In this document: piece after piece, positions 1 to 8,278 of the stretch
Position numbering within the stretch: position 1 is the stretch's first letter
How the letters are laid out: each line of letters begins with the position of its first letter
Source of the DNA: Breoghania corrubedonensis
GTDB taxonomy: Bacteria; Pseudomonadota; Alphaproteobacteria; Rhizobiales; Stappiaceae
Reading direction: 5' to 3'
DNA: 64,000 nt
NCBI RefSeq assembly: GCF_003053845.1
Contig: NZ_QAYG01000002.1
Coordinates: 372,001-436,000, forward strand
Made by a program: the position numbers and the translations under genes
Notes under the pieces: generated by a model
What the model saw: the letters and a program-made list of their open reading frames with translations, nothing else
What the model was told of the DNA's origin: nothing
Database searches by the model: none

Positions 1-1
1 G

Positions 2-142
2 GAGGACCTGAAACAGGATACGCTCTATTTTTATCGGCGGGCGGTCAGGTATCTCCAGACCGGGGAACGCCTTCGCGCCTTTCTGGTGGCGGAAATTGCC
101 GGCCAACCGGAGCATACGTCAGCCTATCATATGGAACAGTAG
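2..142 (+). CDS. C-terminal end of a protein cut by the window start
   Basis: An open frame enters from the left edge and stops at TAG 140-142, giving 46 residues beginning EDLKQDTLYFYRRAVRYL and ending AYHMEQ. It is rich in charged and aromatic residues with no motif I recognise. The codon pattern is GC-rich at third positions and the next gene starts 20 bases later with a good ribosome binding site, so it is probably the tail of a real gene in the same operon. Function unknown. Confidence 0.45.
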   Translation, partial: EDLKQDTLYFYRRAVRYLQTGERLRAFLVAEIAGQPEHTSAYHMEQ

Positions 143-162
143 TCCCCGCCTTGGGAGGCACA

Positions 163-609
163 ATGGACGACGACGAGCACCTGAAGGCACTGAACGAGAA
201 ACGAGCCGTTATCGAAGATGAGATCGGCTCGATCGACCTCGAAATCGAGCACGCTGAGCACGGTGCAATCCACACCACAGAGATCGGACGCCGGGTCGAC
301 TACCTCGGCGAACGGTATCGCAAGCTCCAGGAGCTATCGTTTGATCTCGGGAAAGTGACCGCCCGTATCGAGGATCTTCAAGAGCGCATTCAGATCAGGT
401 GTGATTTGTCGCACGAGGCAGAAGCCGTCGACCGCTGGCAGCGCCGCCCGCCCTCCAAGGAAGACAACATCGACTGGGTGACTGCCGCCCTCGAAAACGC
501 CAGAGCCCAACGAAGAGCGGAGCAAGGACCCGCCACACCGACACGCGAGCCCCGCGACGAGCGCGAACGGCAAGACGATGATCGCAAAGAACCGGAGCGG
601 GACCGCTGA
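163..609 (+). CDS. Hypothetical coiled-coil protein
   Basis: This encodes 148 residues. I chose ATG at 163 because GGAGG lies five bases upstream; an in-frame TTG at 151 is possible but has no such site. The first 85 residues are heptad-like and charged (LKALNEKRAVIEDEIGSIDLEIEHAEH, then YRKLQELSFDLGKVTARIEDLQER), typical of a coiled coil. The last 50 residues are a disordered Arg/Glu/Asp tail. There is no signal peptide or membrane segment. Acidic and arginine-rich coiled-coil proteins like this are common beside transfer genes on rhizobial elements, but I cannot name the family. Confidence 0.7.
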   Translation: MDDDEHLKALNEKRAVIEDEIGSIDLEIEHAEHGAIHTTEIGRRVDYLGERYRKLQELSFDLGKVTARIEDLQERIQIRCDLSHEAEAVDRWQRRPPSKEDNIDWVTAALENARAQRRAEQGPATPTREPRDERERQDDDRKEPERDR

Positions 610-987
610 ACTTCCTCTGACGGCACCGCGGCGTGCCCGCCGCCACCTCTCCATTTGCCCTTCCCAGCCCCTCACAGGCCTCGGCCGGCAGGGTCAAGGC
701 CTTGGCCGCGCAGCGGGGCCGAACGGCCGCCTTGACGCGGACGCAGGGCCTGTCACCAATATGATCAGGCAAATGTTCGTAAGAGACGGTACTGGTTTTC
801 TCCATCTATTGTGTTCTCCATCCTCCTAACTCCCTTTCGACCTCTCAATCTATGATGACAGTCCTGAGCGGCATTTGCGTTATCCGGGTATGCCCGTGGT
901 CATCTCATCCGAATTCAACCGTGAATATGGCGAAGGCTCTTTGGAAGGCGCGGTGAGGCTGGCGTTGTTGGAGGGATAGGCCGACCA
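610..987. other. Intergenic, no convincing gene
   Basis: About 380 bases between the coiled-coil gene and the convergent HTH gene. Short frames exist on both strands, but none combines a ribosome binding site with a plausible protein. A minus-strand ATG near 805 follows a GGAG, yet its product is an arginine-rich run antisense to the upstream gene. I see no terminator hairpin with a T-run. Confidence 0.4.
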
Positions 988-1347
988 TCACAGCGGATTG
1001 GACACATCGGTTGCGCGAAGCAGGTCTACGAGGATGGGACGTATATGAGCCCATTGAAGACCGACCGAGAAGTGCGGTCGATCTGCCGCCTGGAGAAAAC
1101 ACAGCAACACTTCATCGGAGTGGCGAGCAATGGACACCAGGTGACCGCCGTTAGGCCCATAACTTCCTGCAAACCAATGTTTTACAGTCCTTTCACTTGC
1201 ACCAGTCCACCGCATAACCGTTTTGACCGCCTGATGCGTTGCGCCGAGTTCGTTCTTCAAGGCAGCCGCGACGGCCTGCCTGAATTCCCTGTCTTTGTCA
1301 GGCATTGGCTGTTTGTCGTGTAATTCCTTGCCCTTTTTGGGAAACAT
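988..1347 (-). CDS. Small HTH-like protein of mobile elements
   Basis: The 119-residue product contains NELGATHQAVKTVMRWTGASERTVKHWFAG followed by GPNGGHLVSIARHSDEVL. This looks like a helix-turn-helix with a conserved extension, a form I know from hypothetical proteins on alphaproteobacterial conjugative elements. The ATG at 1347 is preferred over an upstream in-frame TTG because GAGGAG lies about eight bases before it. It is divergent from the serine recombinase at 1412, so it may regulate that operon from the shared 64-base gap. DNA binding is inferred from the predicted helices only. Confidence 0.7.
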   Translation of the reverse strand: MFPKKGKELHDKQPMPDKDREFRQAVAAALKNELGATHQAVKTVMRWTGASERTVKHWFAGSYGPNGGHLVSIARHSDEVLLCFLQAADRPHFSVGLQWAHIRPILVDLLRATDVSNPL

Positions 1348-1411
1348 GTTTCCGCTCCTCAACAGCTAAACTGATGAACGCGGGGGCGACAGGCGCGACC
1401 CTGCCCGCCCC

Positions 1412-3049
1412 ATGTTGGTGAAGTCGAGGTGTCGCCTAGCGTTTCCTCGTAACCGAAGCCGGTGGGGACGGGACGTCGTGGCGGAACAGGAAAAACATCA
1501 CTCAGGCAACAACACCCCGCCTCAGAACCGCATTCGCGCGGCTGAATACGTCCGAATGTCAACCGATCACCAAGAATACTCAACCCAGAACCAAGCGGAT
1601 GCGATCCGTCAATACGCCGCGGCTCGCGCGATTGATATCGTCAGAACATACGCAGATGAGGGCAAAAGTGGGCTACGGGTTGATGGCCGCGACGCGTTCA
1701 AACGCCTGATCGCCGATGTCGAGAGTGGCCGGGCTGATTTTGAGGCAATACTCGTTTATGACGTCAGCCGTTGGGGACGGTTTCAAGACACCGACGAGAG
1801 CGCGTACTACGAATACATATGCAAACGCTCTGGTATCGTCGTCCACTATTGCGCCGAGCAATTTGAAAATGATGGAAGCCCGATTGCTGCCATCATCAAG
1901 GGCGTCAAAAGTGCGATGGCGGGGGAATACAGTCGCGAGCTCTCGGTGAAGGTGTTCGCCGGCCAGGGTCGACAGATCGAATTGGGCCATCGCCAGGGCG
2001 GTCCTGCTGGTTATGGTTTTCGCCGCGCACTCATTGATCAAAGCGGTTCTTTTAAGGCTGAGCTTGCACGTGGCGAGCACAAAAGTCTGCAAACCGATCG
2101 CGTCGTGCTGGTCCACGGGCCAGCCGACGAAGTGGCTATCGTGCAAGAAATCTACCGACGCTTCGTCGAAGACCTTGTCCCGGAGAGACAGATAGCAGAC
2201 GACCTCAATGCGCGAGGCATCCTCTCGGATCAGGGGCGCGCCTGGACGAAAGGTAGCATTCACCAAATCCTGATCAACGAGAAATACATCGGACATAACG
2301 TATGGAACCGAGTTTCATTCAAGCTGAAGAAAAAACGGGTCCACAACAATCCCGATATGTGGATTCGCGCTGACAACGCCTTTCCGCCCATTGTTGATCA
2401 ACGCATCTTCGTCGCCGCTCGGACCATCATTCGCGAACGTTCATTCCGCCTGTCGGACGAGGAGATGTTGGACGCACTGCGAAAGCTGCGTCAGGACGCC
2501 GGCATCCTTTCCGGATTGATTATTGATGAAGCTGAAGGGCTGCCATCAAGCAGCGCCTACAGCTCGCGGTTCGGAAGCCTGCTTCAGGCCTATAAGCTGG
2601 TCGGCTACACACCAAAGAGGGACTATGAGTACGTCGAGATAAATCGCCATCTGCGGGCACTTTACCCTCAAGTACGAGCTGACATCGTTGGTGGTCTTAA
2701 TGCGGTCGGATGCCAACTCCTTTCGTCACCGGAAACTCAGCTCATTTCCGTGAATGACGAACTCACGATCTCATTCATTGTCGCACGCTGCCATCGCACA
2801 CGCGCCAACTCCTATCGATGGCACCTACGCTTTGACACAGGTCTTCAACCCGACATTACCATTGCGGTCAGGATGGATACGACCAACAGAAGTCCGCTCG
2901 ATTATTATCTTCTACCGCGTATTGATATAGCCTCAGAGAATTTGAGGCTCGCTGAAGAAAACGGCCTCGCGATTGACGGTTATCGATTTGATTCTCTCGA
3001 CCTTTTCTACGATTTATTGAGCCCACAACTCGTCACGGAGGCTGCCTGA
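1412..3049 (+). CDS. Large serine recombinase (resolvase plus Recombinase domain)
   Basis: The 545-residue product has a resolvase N-terminal domain from about residue 42 (AEYVRMSTDHQEYSTQNQ, catalytic Ser about 50; ILVYDVSRWGRFQDTDES; YSRELSVKV). A Recombinase domain follows (GPAGYGFRR, then VPERQIADDLNARGI, WTKGSIHQILINEKYIG). The C-terminal part has no CxxC pairs, so the usual zinc ribbon of phage-type large serine integrases is missing; instead residues about 350-390 (LRQDAGILSGLIIDEAEG...AYSSRFGSLLQAYKLVGY) form an unusual DNA-binding-like region. The start is uncertain: ATG 1412 or a GTG near 1478. Its stop overlaps the ATG of the ParB-like gene by one base, so the three genes 1412-4846 are one unit. 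Confidence 0.9.
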   Translation: MLVKSRCRLAFPRNRSRWGRDVVAEQEKHHSGNNTPPQNRIRAAEYVRMSTDHQEYSTQNQADAIRQYAAARAIDIVRTYADEGKSGLRVDGRDAFKRLIADVESGRADFEAILVYDVSRWGRFQDTDESAYYEYICKRSGIVVHYCAEQFENDGSPIAAIIKGVKSAMAGEYSRELSVKVFAGQGRQIELGHRQGGPAGYGFRRALIDQSGSFKAELARGEHKSLQTDRVVLVHGPADEVAIVQEIYRRFVEDLVPERQIADDLNARGILSDQGRAWTKGSIHQILINEKYIGHNVWNRVSFKLKKKRVHNNPDMWIRADNAFPPIVDQRIFVAARTIIRERSFRLSDEEMLDALRKLRQDAGILSGLIIDEAEGLPSSSAYSSRFGSLLQAYKLVGYTPKRDYEYVEINRHLRALYPQVRADIVGGLNAVGCQLLSSPETQLISVNDELTISFIVARCHRTRANSYRWHLRFDTGLQPDITIAVRMDTTNRSPLDYYLLPRIDIASENLRLAEENGLAIDGYRFDSLDLFYDLLSPQLVTEAA

Positions 3050-3944
3050 TGCCCTCGTCAGTCAATCAGCATATCGAGATGATCCCCATTGCACAGATCA
3101 ATGTGCTCAATCCTCGAGCTCGCAATAAGAAAGTTCATCGGGAGATCGTTGCCAACATCGAGGCAATTGGCCTGAAGAGACCCATTACCGTTAGTTCTCG
3201 GTCCGATGCGGGAGCACAGCGCTATGATCTTGTCTGCGGAGAAGGCCGGCTTGAAGCCTTCCGTATGCTTGGCGAAACAGAGATACCTGCCATCATTGTC
3301 GACGCCTCGGAAGCTGAGTGTTTCGTCATGAGCCTGGTTGAGAACATAGCGCGGCGGCAGCACAGACCTATCGATCTGATGCACGAAATCGGCAGTCTAC
3401 ATAAACGCGGCTATACTGATACGCTATTGCGGAAAAAATCGGCGTGACCACGAGTTGGGTCAACATGATCGTGGTTCTCCTGAGAAACGGCGAGGAGCGG
3501 TTGTTATCAGCGGTCGAAACCGGTCTCATCCCCATCAGCTTGGCAATCAACATCGCTAGAGCCGATCACAGCGAAGTCCAGAACCTGCTGATGGATGCAT
3601 ACGCTGCAGGCAAAATAAAAGGTAAAAAGCTCGCTACAGTGCGCCGCATGCTCGACCAACGCATGCATCGCCACAAGGGCATTTCAGACAACGGTCTCGG
3701 CAGAACCTCACCGCGTCGAAAGATTACGGCAGCCGATCTGATGCGGCTATATCAAACCGAGGCTGAGAAGCAGCGAATCCTCGTCAAGAAGGCGAACTAT
3801 GCGCAGGCCAAGCTCCTCTTCATCGTCGAGGCGCTCAAGGAACTGCTTGCCGACGATGGCTTCACGACACTTCTTCGTGCCGAACGGCTGGAAACTATGC
3901 CGCGCGCGCTCAAAATGCGAATTGACGGAAACAGCCTTTCATGA
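3049..3944 (+). pseudogene. ParB/RepB-like protein, split by a single-base frameshift
   Basis: Frame one (3049-3447) encodes a ParB N-terminal domain: PIAQINVLNPRARNKKVH, KRPITVSSR, the GEGRLEAF motif (ParB GxxR class), and LVENIARRQHRPIDL. It runs off into LLRKKSA and stops. Frame two continues exactly where a ParB should: AIAEKIGVTTSWVNMIVVLL (helix-turn-helix), then a long helical C-terminus. One base is missing near 3421-3423 (ACGCTATT where ACNGCTATT would keep frame). The repaired protein is about 299 residues, matching its neighbour. It may be a true mutation, a sequencing error or a recoding site. Start and stop overlap both neighbours, which indicates coupled translation. Confidence 0.8.
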
Positions 3945-4846
3945 GCGACGACAAGAAAAAGGGAGTCGGAGTGCGGCTCGGGTTCGAACGCGATATCGTT
4001 TTGTTGAAGCTTGATCAAATAATTCCACTTAAATCGTTGCGTTCTGGCGCAAAAGACAGCAGGAAATATGCTCAGATCCTAAGCTCCGTACGCGCGATCG
4101 GCTTGGTAGAACCTCCGGTAGTAACCCACGACACAAAAAATAAAGGCATGTACTTTCTTCTCGACGGCCTTCTACGCGTCGAATCCTTACGAGATATGGG
4201 CCTCGATAAAGTAGAATGCCTCATTTCTACTGACGACGAGGCCTATACTTATAACAAACGCATCAACCGCCTCTCTGCTGTGCAAGAGCACCGCATGATT
4301 GTACGCGCGATGGATCGGGGCGTGCCTGCCGAGAAAATCGCCGAAGCACTCGAACTAGATGTCAGCACAATCAGGCGCCGGTTTCGTATGCTCGACGGCA
4401 TCTGCGCAGAGGCTGTCCAGTTGCTCAAGGAAACCAATTGTCCCATGAAGACCTTTGAGCTTATGCGCCAGATGGCACCGATACGCCAAGTTGAGGCCGC
4501 CGATCTGATGGTTGGGCAAAATAATTATTCGACCATGTTCGCCCAAGCTCTTCTGGCAGCCACGCCCGAAAGCCAGTTGATAGACCCGCGAAAGAAGAAG
4601 CCGACACGTGGTAACCCGGTAACATCTGAGCAGATGGCCCGAATGGAGCGTGAACTGGCGAGTCTGCAAAGCCAGGTTAAGTCGGTCGAAGAAAGCTACG
4701 GGATCGACAATCTCCATCTAACCGTTGCGAAGGGCTACATCGCAAAGATGCTTTCGAATCCGCATATTGTTCATTGGCTCAAGCAGAACCGTCATGAATA
4801 TCTGAGCGAGTTTCAATCAGTCGCCGAGATTGACAGCATTGCATAA
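3941..4846 (+). CDS. RepB/ParB-like protein with HTH
   Basis: A 301-residue paralogue-like partner of the preceding ParB. The N-terminal half resembles the ParB/sulfiredoxin fold (VLLKLDQIIPLKSL, KYAQILSSVRAIGLVEPPVV, LLDGLLRVESLRDMGLDKVECLI), but the ParB CTP-binding box GERR is replaced by DGLLR. A helix-turn-helix follows at about 128-150 (GVPAEKIAEALELDVSTIRRRFRML), then the RepB-type helical C-terminus. It overlaps the preceding frame by four bases (ATGA). No ParA gene is present, so plasmid partition seems unlikely. A role as a DNA-binding accessory factor for the linked serine recombinase is my inference. Confidence 0.85.
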   Translation: MSDDKKKGVGVRLGFERDIVLLKLDQIIPLKSLRSGAKDSRKYAQILSSVRAIGLVEPPVVTHDTKNKGMYFLLDGLLRVESLRDMGLDKVECLISTDDEAYTYNKRINRLSAVQEHRMIVRAMDRGVPAEKIAEALELDVSTIRRRFRMLDGICAEAVQLLKETNCPMKTFELMRQMAPIRQVEAADLMVGQNNYSTMFAQALLAATPESQLIDPRKKKPTRGNPVTSEQMARMERELASLQSQVKSVEESYGIDNLHLTVAKGYIAKMLSNPHIVHWLKQNRHEYLSEFQSVAEIDSIA

Positions 4847-5117
4847 CGCAATTCCAACGCCAACCGTACGACCGTAGAGGTCCTGGTCCCGGCGATCGCA
4901 TGCGACCTCTTTCCTAACGACCAAGTCTTCCATCGCCTTGATCGCAGCCTGGCCGCACCGCCGCGTTCCGCCGTTCAGTTTCTTGCAGGTCTGCCCGGCT
5001 TCGGGCGCATCGATCCCATTGCAAGCGGTACATCGTGCCAGCGAGCTCCAGCGTATCGCCGTCGACAACGCGCACGGTCCCGGCATAGGCGGGTAGCTGC
5101 ATTGGCAAAGCTGTCAA
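4817..5117 (-). pseudogene. Decayed staphylococcal-nuclease-like (thermonuclease) gene
   Basis: On the minus strand from ATG 5117 the frame reads LPAYAGTVRVVDGDTLELAGTMYRL, the start of a TNase-like fold with the VxDGDT calcium site. One extra base near 5018-5022 then shifts the frame, and the second frame continues IDAPEAGQTC...CGQAAIKAMEDLV, ending at RDQDLYGRTVGVGIA. The family normally continues with the second catalytic segment and about 40 more residues, which are lost; the 3' end runs into the end of the convergent RepB-like gene. Non-functional remnant. Confidence 0.75.
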
Positions 5118-5177
5118 AATCAGAATGGACGCAACTCTAAAGGATTTCTGAAAGACCGCCTCCTCTCTTGGCCAAAC

Positions 5178-5624
5178 TCACCTGTCGCGCTCCCGATCCG
5201 GTTCCAACCGTTCGAGTTTGGCCGCCCGAATGTGCTGCCTCCCCTCCCGTTCGCGAGCAGCCTCGTAGGCGCGTTCAAGGTCCTTCTCGCGCACGAACAG
5301 GCTGTGGTGCTCCCGAACCGCCTCCGGCAGCTCCCGCAAGGATGCCAACGCCTCCTCGCGATTGCCCTGCGCCAGCATACCCCCGCGCATCCAGCCGAAA
5401 TGCCACGAGCGCCCGAATAGGCCGTCATCTTGTTCAAGAATGCGGATTGTTGCGTCCACACCACGCTCTGCGATCAATTTGCCGTGGGTGCGTATCGCCC
5501 GATCGCCATCTTCGAAGGCATCCCGATAAAGCCGGCAAAGGCGTGCAGTCGCAATTTCCCGTTCGGCTCGGGCTACCTCAAGGGCCTTTTCAAGATGGGA
5601 CGAAGACAAAGTATTTGCCGGCAT
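5178..5624 (-). CDS. Hypothetical helical protein
   Basis: The 148-residue product starts MPANTLSSSHLEKALEVARA; ATG 5624 is chosen because GGGGGAG lies seven bases upstream. It is mostly alpha-helical and rich in Arg, Glu and Ala, with LYRDAFEDGDRAIRTHGKLIAERGVDATIRIL and a basic C-terminus ending ERLEPDRERDR. There is no signal or membrane segment. Arginine- and glutamate-rich cytosolic proteins of this size often accompany relaxase modules. I do not recognise a family. Confidence 0.6.
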   Translation of the reverse strand: MPANTLSSSHLEKALEVARAEREIATARLCRLYRDAFEDGDRAIRTHGKLIAERGVDATIRILEQDDGLFGRSWHFGWMRGGMLAQGNREEALASLRELPEAVREHHSLFVREKDLERAYEAAREREGRQHIRAAKLERLEPDRERDR

Positions 5625-5649
5625 ACGCATTCTCCCCCAGAATAATGCC

Positions 5650-5862
5650 ATGCTCCGCTTACTCGCTAGACTGAAGTCCCTTCTTGGTTTCAAGAGGGTT
5701 GGCGAACGTTGCCCAGACTATCTATCCGATGCCGAACTTATCAACCAAGCGACCCAGCAGGCAATGGAGCGCTTCCCCAACGACCGCGTTCACCTGGAAG
5801 CCGAAGCCGAGAGCCAGTTATATCTGCGTCGCCTCCTGGGACGCCGCAGCCATGACGCTTAG
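5650..5862 (+). CDS. Small hypothetical protein
   Basis: A 70-residue frame (MLRLLARLKSLLGF...DAELINQATQQAMERFPNDRV...) divergent from the helical protein at 5624. The N-terminus is an amphipathic basic helix and the rest is acidic and helical. The ribosome binding site is weak, so the start is uncertain. Third-position GC preference resembles the neighbours. It may be a real small gene; no function can be given. Confidence 0.45.
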   Translation: MLRLLARLKSLLGFKRVGERCPDYLSDAELINQATQQAMERFPNDRVHLEAEAESQLYLRRLLGRRSHDA

Positions 5863-5896
5863 CCGCGCGAAGCCATCGGCAGGTTGGGCACGGATG

Positions 5897-5925
5897 TTGC
5901 CAATTCAAACAACTAACCCTATAAT
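5897..5925 (+). promoter_or_regulatory. Sigma-70 promoter of hipBA
   Basis: TTGCCA (5897-5902) and a perfect TATAAT (5920-5925) are separated by 17 bases, about 37 bases before the hipB start codon. This is the clearest consensus promoter in the window. Confidence 0.75.
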
Positions 5926-5954
5926 GTCAGTTATCTTGGAATAAGGTGCTATAT

Positions 5955-5977
5955 TAACATAATGGTATTAGTTGTTA
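5955..5977. promoter_or_regulatory. Imperfect palindrome over the hipB start codon (possible HipB operator)
   Basis: TAACA-TAAT-GGT-ATTA-GT-TGTTA forms an inverted repeat with a two-base offset and covers the ATG at 5962. A second TAAC...GTTA pair flanks the -10 box (about 5914-5934). HipB proteins autorepress through palindromes near their promoter, so these are reasonable operator candidates; binding is inferred. Confidence 0.4.
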
Positions 5978-6273
5978 CCCCATCCCACGCTCAGCGGCAG
6001 CTTGCGGACCACGTTCGCGCGCGCCGGCTTGCGATGGAACTCACACAGGAAGGCCTTGCTTCCCGCTCGGGCGTTCCGCTCTCCACCCTGCGCAAATTCG
6101 AGCAGAAGAGCGAGATCTCGCTCGAAGCGTTCTTGAAACTTCTCCTCGTGGTCGGTGGGATGGAAGAGATTGTGAAAGCCCTCGAACCGCAGGATGCACC
6201 GTTCCGCACCATTGACGACGTCCTCAAAGCCGAACAAGGCAAACAAGCCCGCAAACGGGGTCGCCGCGGATGA
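5962..6273 (+). CDS. hipB: HipB-like antitoxin, XRE-family repressor
   Basis: The 103-residue product has a Cro/C1-type helix-turn-helix at about residues 10-65 (QRQLADHVRARRLAMELTQ, GLASRSGVPLSTLRKFEQ), followed by a basic tail (KQARKRGRRG). In the HipBA family HipB binds HipA, neutralises its kinase and represses the operon with it. The stop overlaps the hipA ATG by four bases (ATGA), the usual coupled arrangement. A consensus promoter and candidate operators lie just upstream. The basic C-terminal tail is longer than in E. coli HipB. Confidence 0.9.
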   Translation: MVLVVTPSHAQRQLADHVRARRLAMELTQEGLASRSGVPLSTLRKFEQKSEISLEAFLKLLLVVGGMEEIVKALEPQDAPFRTIDDVLKAEQGKQARKRGRRG

Positions 6274-7499
6274 ACAGGCACCTCTCTGCCGCGGAAATCC
6301 GCATCGGCCTCGACTTCGAAGGTACCACCATTCCCGTCGGCCGGCTGGCAACGCGCGATCGCAAAATCTACTTCGAGTACGACGCGAGCTTCCTCAAGCG
6401 GGGACTGGATATCTCCCCTCTGCGATTGCCGCTGAAGCCAGGCCTCTCCACCTTTGAAGCCCCCCTTTTCGACGGGCTGCCGGGGGTGTTCAACGATAGC
6501 CTGCCGGACGGCTGGGGGCGACTTCTGTTCGACCGTTTCGCGCGCTCCCAAGGCATCGCCCCGGAAAGCCTCACACCTCTTGACCGGCTGGCCCATGTGG
6601 GCCGCACCGGCATGGGCGCGCTGGTCTATGAGCCCGACTACAGTTTGGAGGACGCCGCAGGCGCGCTCAACCTCGACGAACTCGCTCGACAAGCGCAAGA
6701 GGTGCTCGCGGGCGAGGCCGAAGGCGTCCTGAAAGAGCTTCTGACCCTCAACGGCTCGTCAGCCGGGGCACGCCCCAAAGCTCTGATCGGTCTCGACTCC
6801 GAGCGCCGCACCATCTCCCACGGCATTAGCAACCTGCCGGAAGGCTACGAGCCCTGGCTCGTCAAATTCGGCACGAGCCAGGACGGCAGTGATGCCGGCG
6901 CTGTCGAATACGTCTACGCCCTCATGGCCCGGGAAGCCGGCATCGACATACCCGACGTCCATCTGTTCCCGGCCACAACAGGCGCTGGCTACTTCGCCAC
7001 ACGACGATTTGACCGCAACGGCACCAACCGCCTGCATATGCACACCGCCTGCGGCCTGCTGCATGCGGATTTCCGCACGCCCGCGCTCGACTATGAAGAC
7101 CTGCTCGCCCTCACCGGCCTGCTGACCAAAGATGTGCGCGAGGTCGAGAAGATGTACCGCCTCGCCGTGTTCAACGTGCTCGCCCACAACCGCGACGACC
7201 ACAGCAAGAATTTCAGCTTCCTGATGGATGCGTCCGGAACGTGGAAGCTCGCCCCCGCCTACGATCTGACATTCTCCAACGGCCCCCGCGGCGAACAGAG
7301 CACCATGGTCATGGGCGAAGGCAAAAACCCCACGGTCGACCATCTAACGAAGCTCGGAAAGACCGCCAAGTTGCCTAAAGCCACGATCACCGATGCCCTT
7401 GAACGGACCCGTGACGCACTGGCCAACTGGGAGCCGCTGGCCCGGCAATGTGGGGTTTCAGTGACAACGATTGAACTGGTTGGGAAAGCACTGACCTGA
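6270..7499 (+). CDS. hipA: HipA-like serine/threonine kinase toxin
   Basis: At 409 residues this is normal family length. The N-terminal subdomain contains FEAPLFDGLPGVFNDSLPDGWGRLLFDR. The kinase core carries SSAGARPKA (P-loop-like), WLVKFGTS with the ATP-binding Lys, the catalytic loop VFNVLAHNRDDHSKNFSF (Asp and Asn) and the metal-binding LAPAYDLTFS. HipA kinases phosphorylate aminoacyl-tRNA synthetases (GltX for E. coli HipA) and slow growth; the target here is unknown. All catalytic residues are present, so it should be active. It may act in element maintenance or phage defence. Confidence 0.93.
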   Translation: MNRHLSAAEIRIGLDFEGTTIPVGRLATRDRKIYFEYDASFLKRGLDISPLRLPLKPGLSTFEAPLFDGLPGVFNDSLPDGWGRLLFDRFARSQGIAPESLTPLDRLAHVGRTGMGALVYEPDYSLEDAAGALNLDELARQAQEVLAGEAEGVLKELLTLNGSSAGARPKALIGLDSERRTISHGISNLPEGYEPWLVKFGTSQDGSDAGAVEYVYALMAREAGIDIPDVHLFPATTGAGYFATRRFDRNGTNRLHMHTACGLLHADFRTPALDYEDLLALTGLLTKDVREVEKMYRLAVFNVLAHNRDDHSKNFSFLMDASGTWKLAPAYDLTFSNGPRGEQSTMVMGEGKNPTVDHLTKLGKTAKLPKATITDALERTRDALANWEPLARQCGVSVTTIELVGKALT

Positions 7500-7614
7500 T
7501 CACCCTGGTGCGTATTGCCGAGCGTGCAGCACGAATGCCTTAGGGCGCGGCACTTGTTAAGGCGCACGGTGGCATTCTTGTCGCCAATCTTGACACTCAT
7601 GCCATGATTCCATC

Positions 7615-7793
7615 ATGGCCGAACGAACCAAAGCCCTCGTTGAAAAAGAGCTCTTGATCTGGGCTCGCACGACCGCGTCTCTCCCTCTGGAGGACGCGGC
7701 CAGGGCTGCGTGCCTTTGGAGAACCTTGAAGCCTGGGAGCGCGGCGAGGACAATCCGTCCACGAGCGTAAACACCGGGTCACATAGGAAGTGA
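7615..7793 (+). pseudogene. Fragment of an HTH/ImmA-IrrE-type gene
   Basis: From ATG 7615 the frame reads MAERTKALVEKELLIWARTTASLPLEDAARAA, the typical start of XRE-domain proteins fused to an ImmA/IrrE metallopeptidase. A frameshift near 7711 moves the reading to VPLENLEAWERGEDNPST, still the same domain, and it stops at 7793. The peptidase part is absent. The intact family has about 370 residues, so only about 15 percent remains. It is a relic of an older module on the island. Confidence 0.65.
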
Positions 7794-7812
7794 GCAGGAA
7801 AAGGCCGAACCG

Positions 7813-8070
7813 TTACCGAACAGCTCGCCATTTTCCATCAACCTGCTGAAAGCGGGCTACAGAGTTCATAAGGGACCCACTCTCCCGGAACGAGCAGACG
7901 TACACTCCGCGCCTACCGGACACCGAATTGCATGAGACATTGTCGACCTTGTAGCTACCGATCGCATCGGCAATGTTCTTGGCAGACGGTGCTCTTCCGC
8001 AGCCAGCCAATATCAGAAGAGGGATAATGACGACGGCTGCTTTCCAGCCGTAGCGAGAGACACTGAGCAT
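7813..8070 (-). CDS. Small lipoprotein
   Basis: The 85-residue product has a lipoprotein signal: MLSVSRYGWKAAVVIIPLL then LILAGCG, with Cys24 as the lipidation site. The mature part has two further cysteines (VSCNS, VYVCSF) that could form a disulphide. Small lipoproteins on conjugative elements include entry-exclusion proteins, but similarity to TrbK cannot be shown here. It stands alone between a pseudogene fragment and AT-rich DNA. Confidence 0.7.
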   Translation of the reverse strand: MLSVSRYGWKAAVVIIPLLILAGCGRAPSAKNIADAIGSYKVDNVSCNSVSGRRGVYVCSFRESGSLMNSVARFQQVDGKWRAVR

Positions 8071-8278
8071 TGTAGGCCCTTCCTATCAGGAACATCGGGC
8101 CTCGGTGATAGTCAAAAATCACGAATTTTGACCGCCTCCGCAGCCGGCAGGTTTCAAGCACCAAGCCAGCTTTCGCAGCCAAGAAGTTGTTTTGATTCAA
8201 GAACACATAAACAGATTTTGAAGTGTTGCAAAAGTCGTAACTTTTTAATATTTATCTATCGCAATAGAAAGAAGCCAA

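Noticed and set aside
395-805. A 136-codon minus-strand frame starting MEKTSTVSYEHLPDHIGDRP
   Set aside because: A GGAG precedes it, but most of it is antisense to the coiled-coil gene and of Arg/Ala-rich low complexity. Kept only as a note.
7813-8070. Entry-exclusion lipoprotein TrbK
   Set aside because: It shares only size, lipobox and two cysteines; no trb genes lie nearby in the window.
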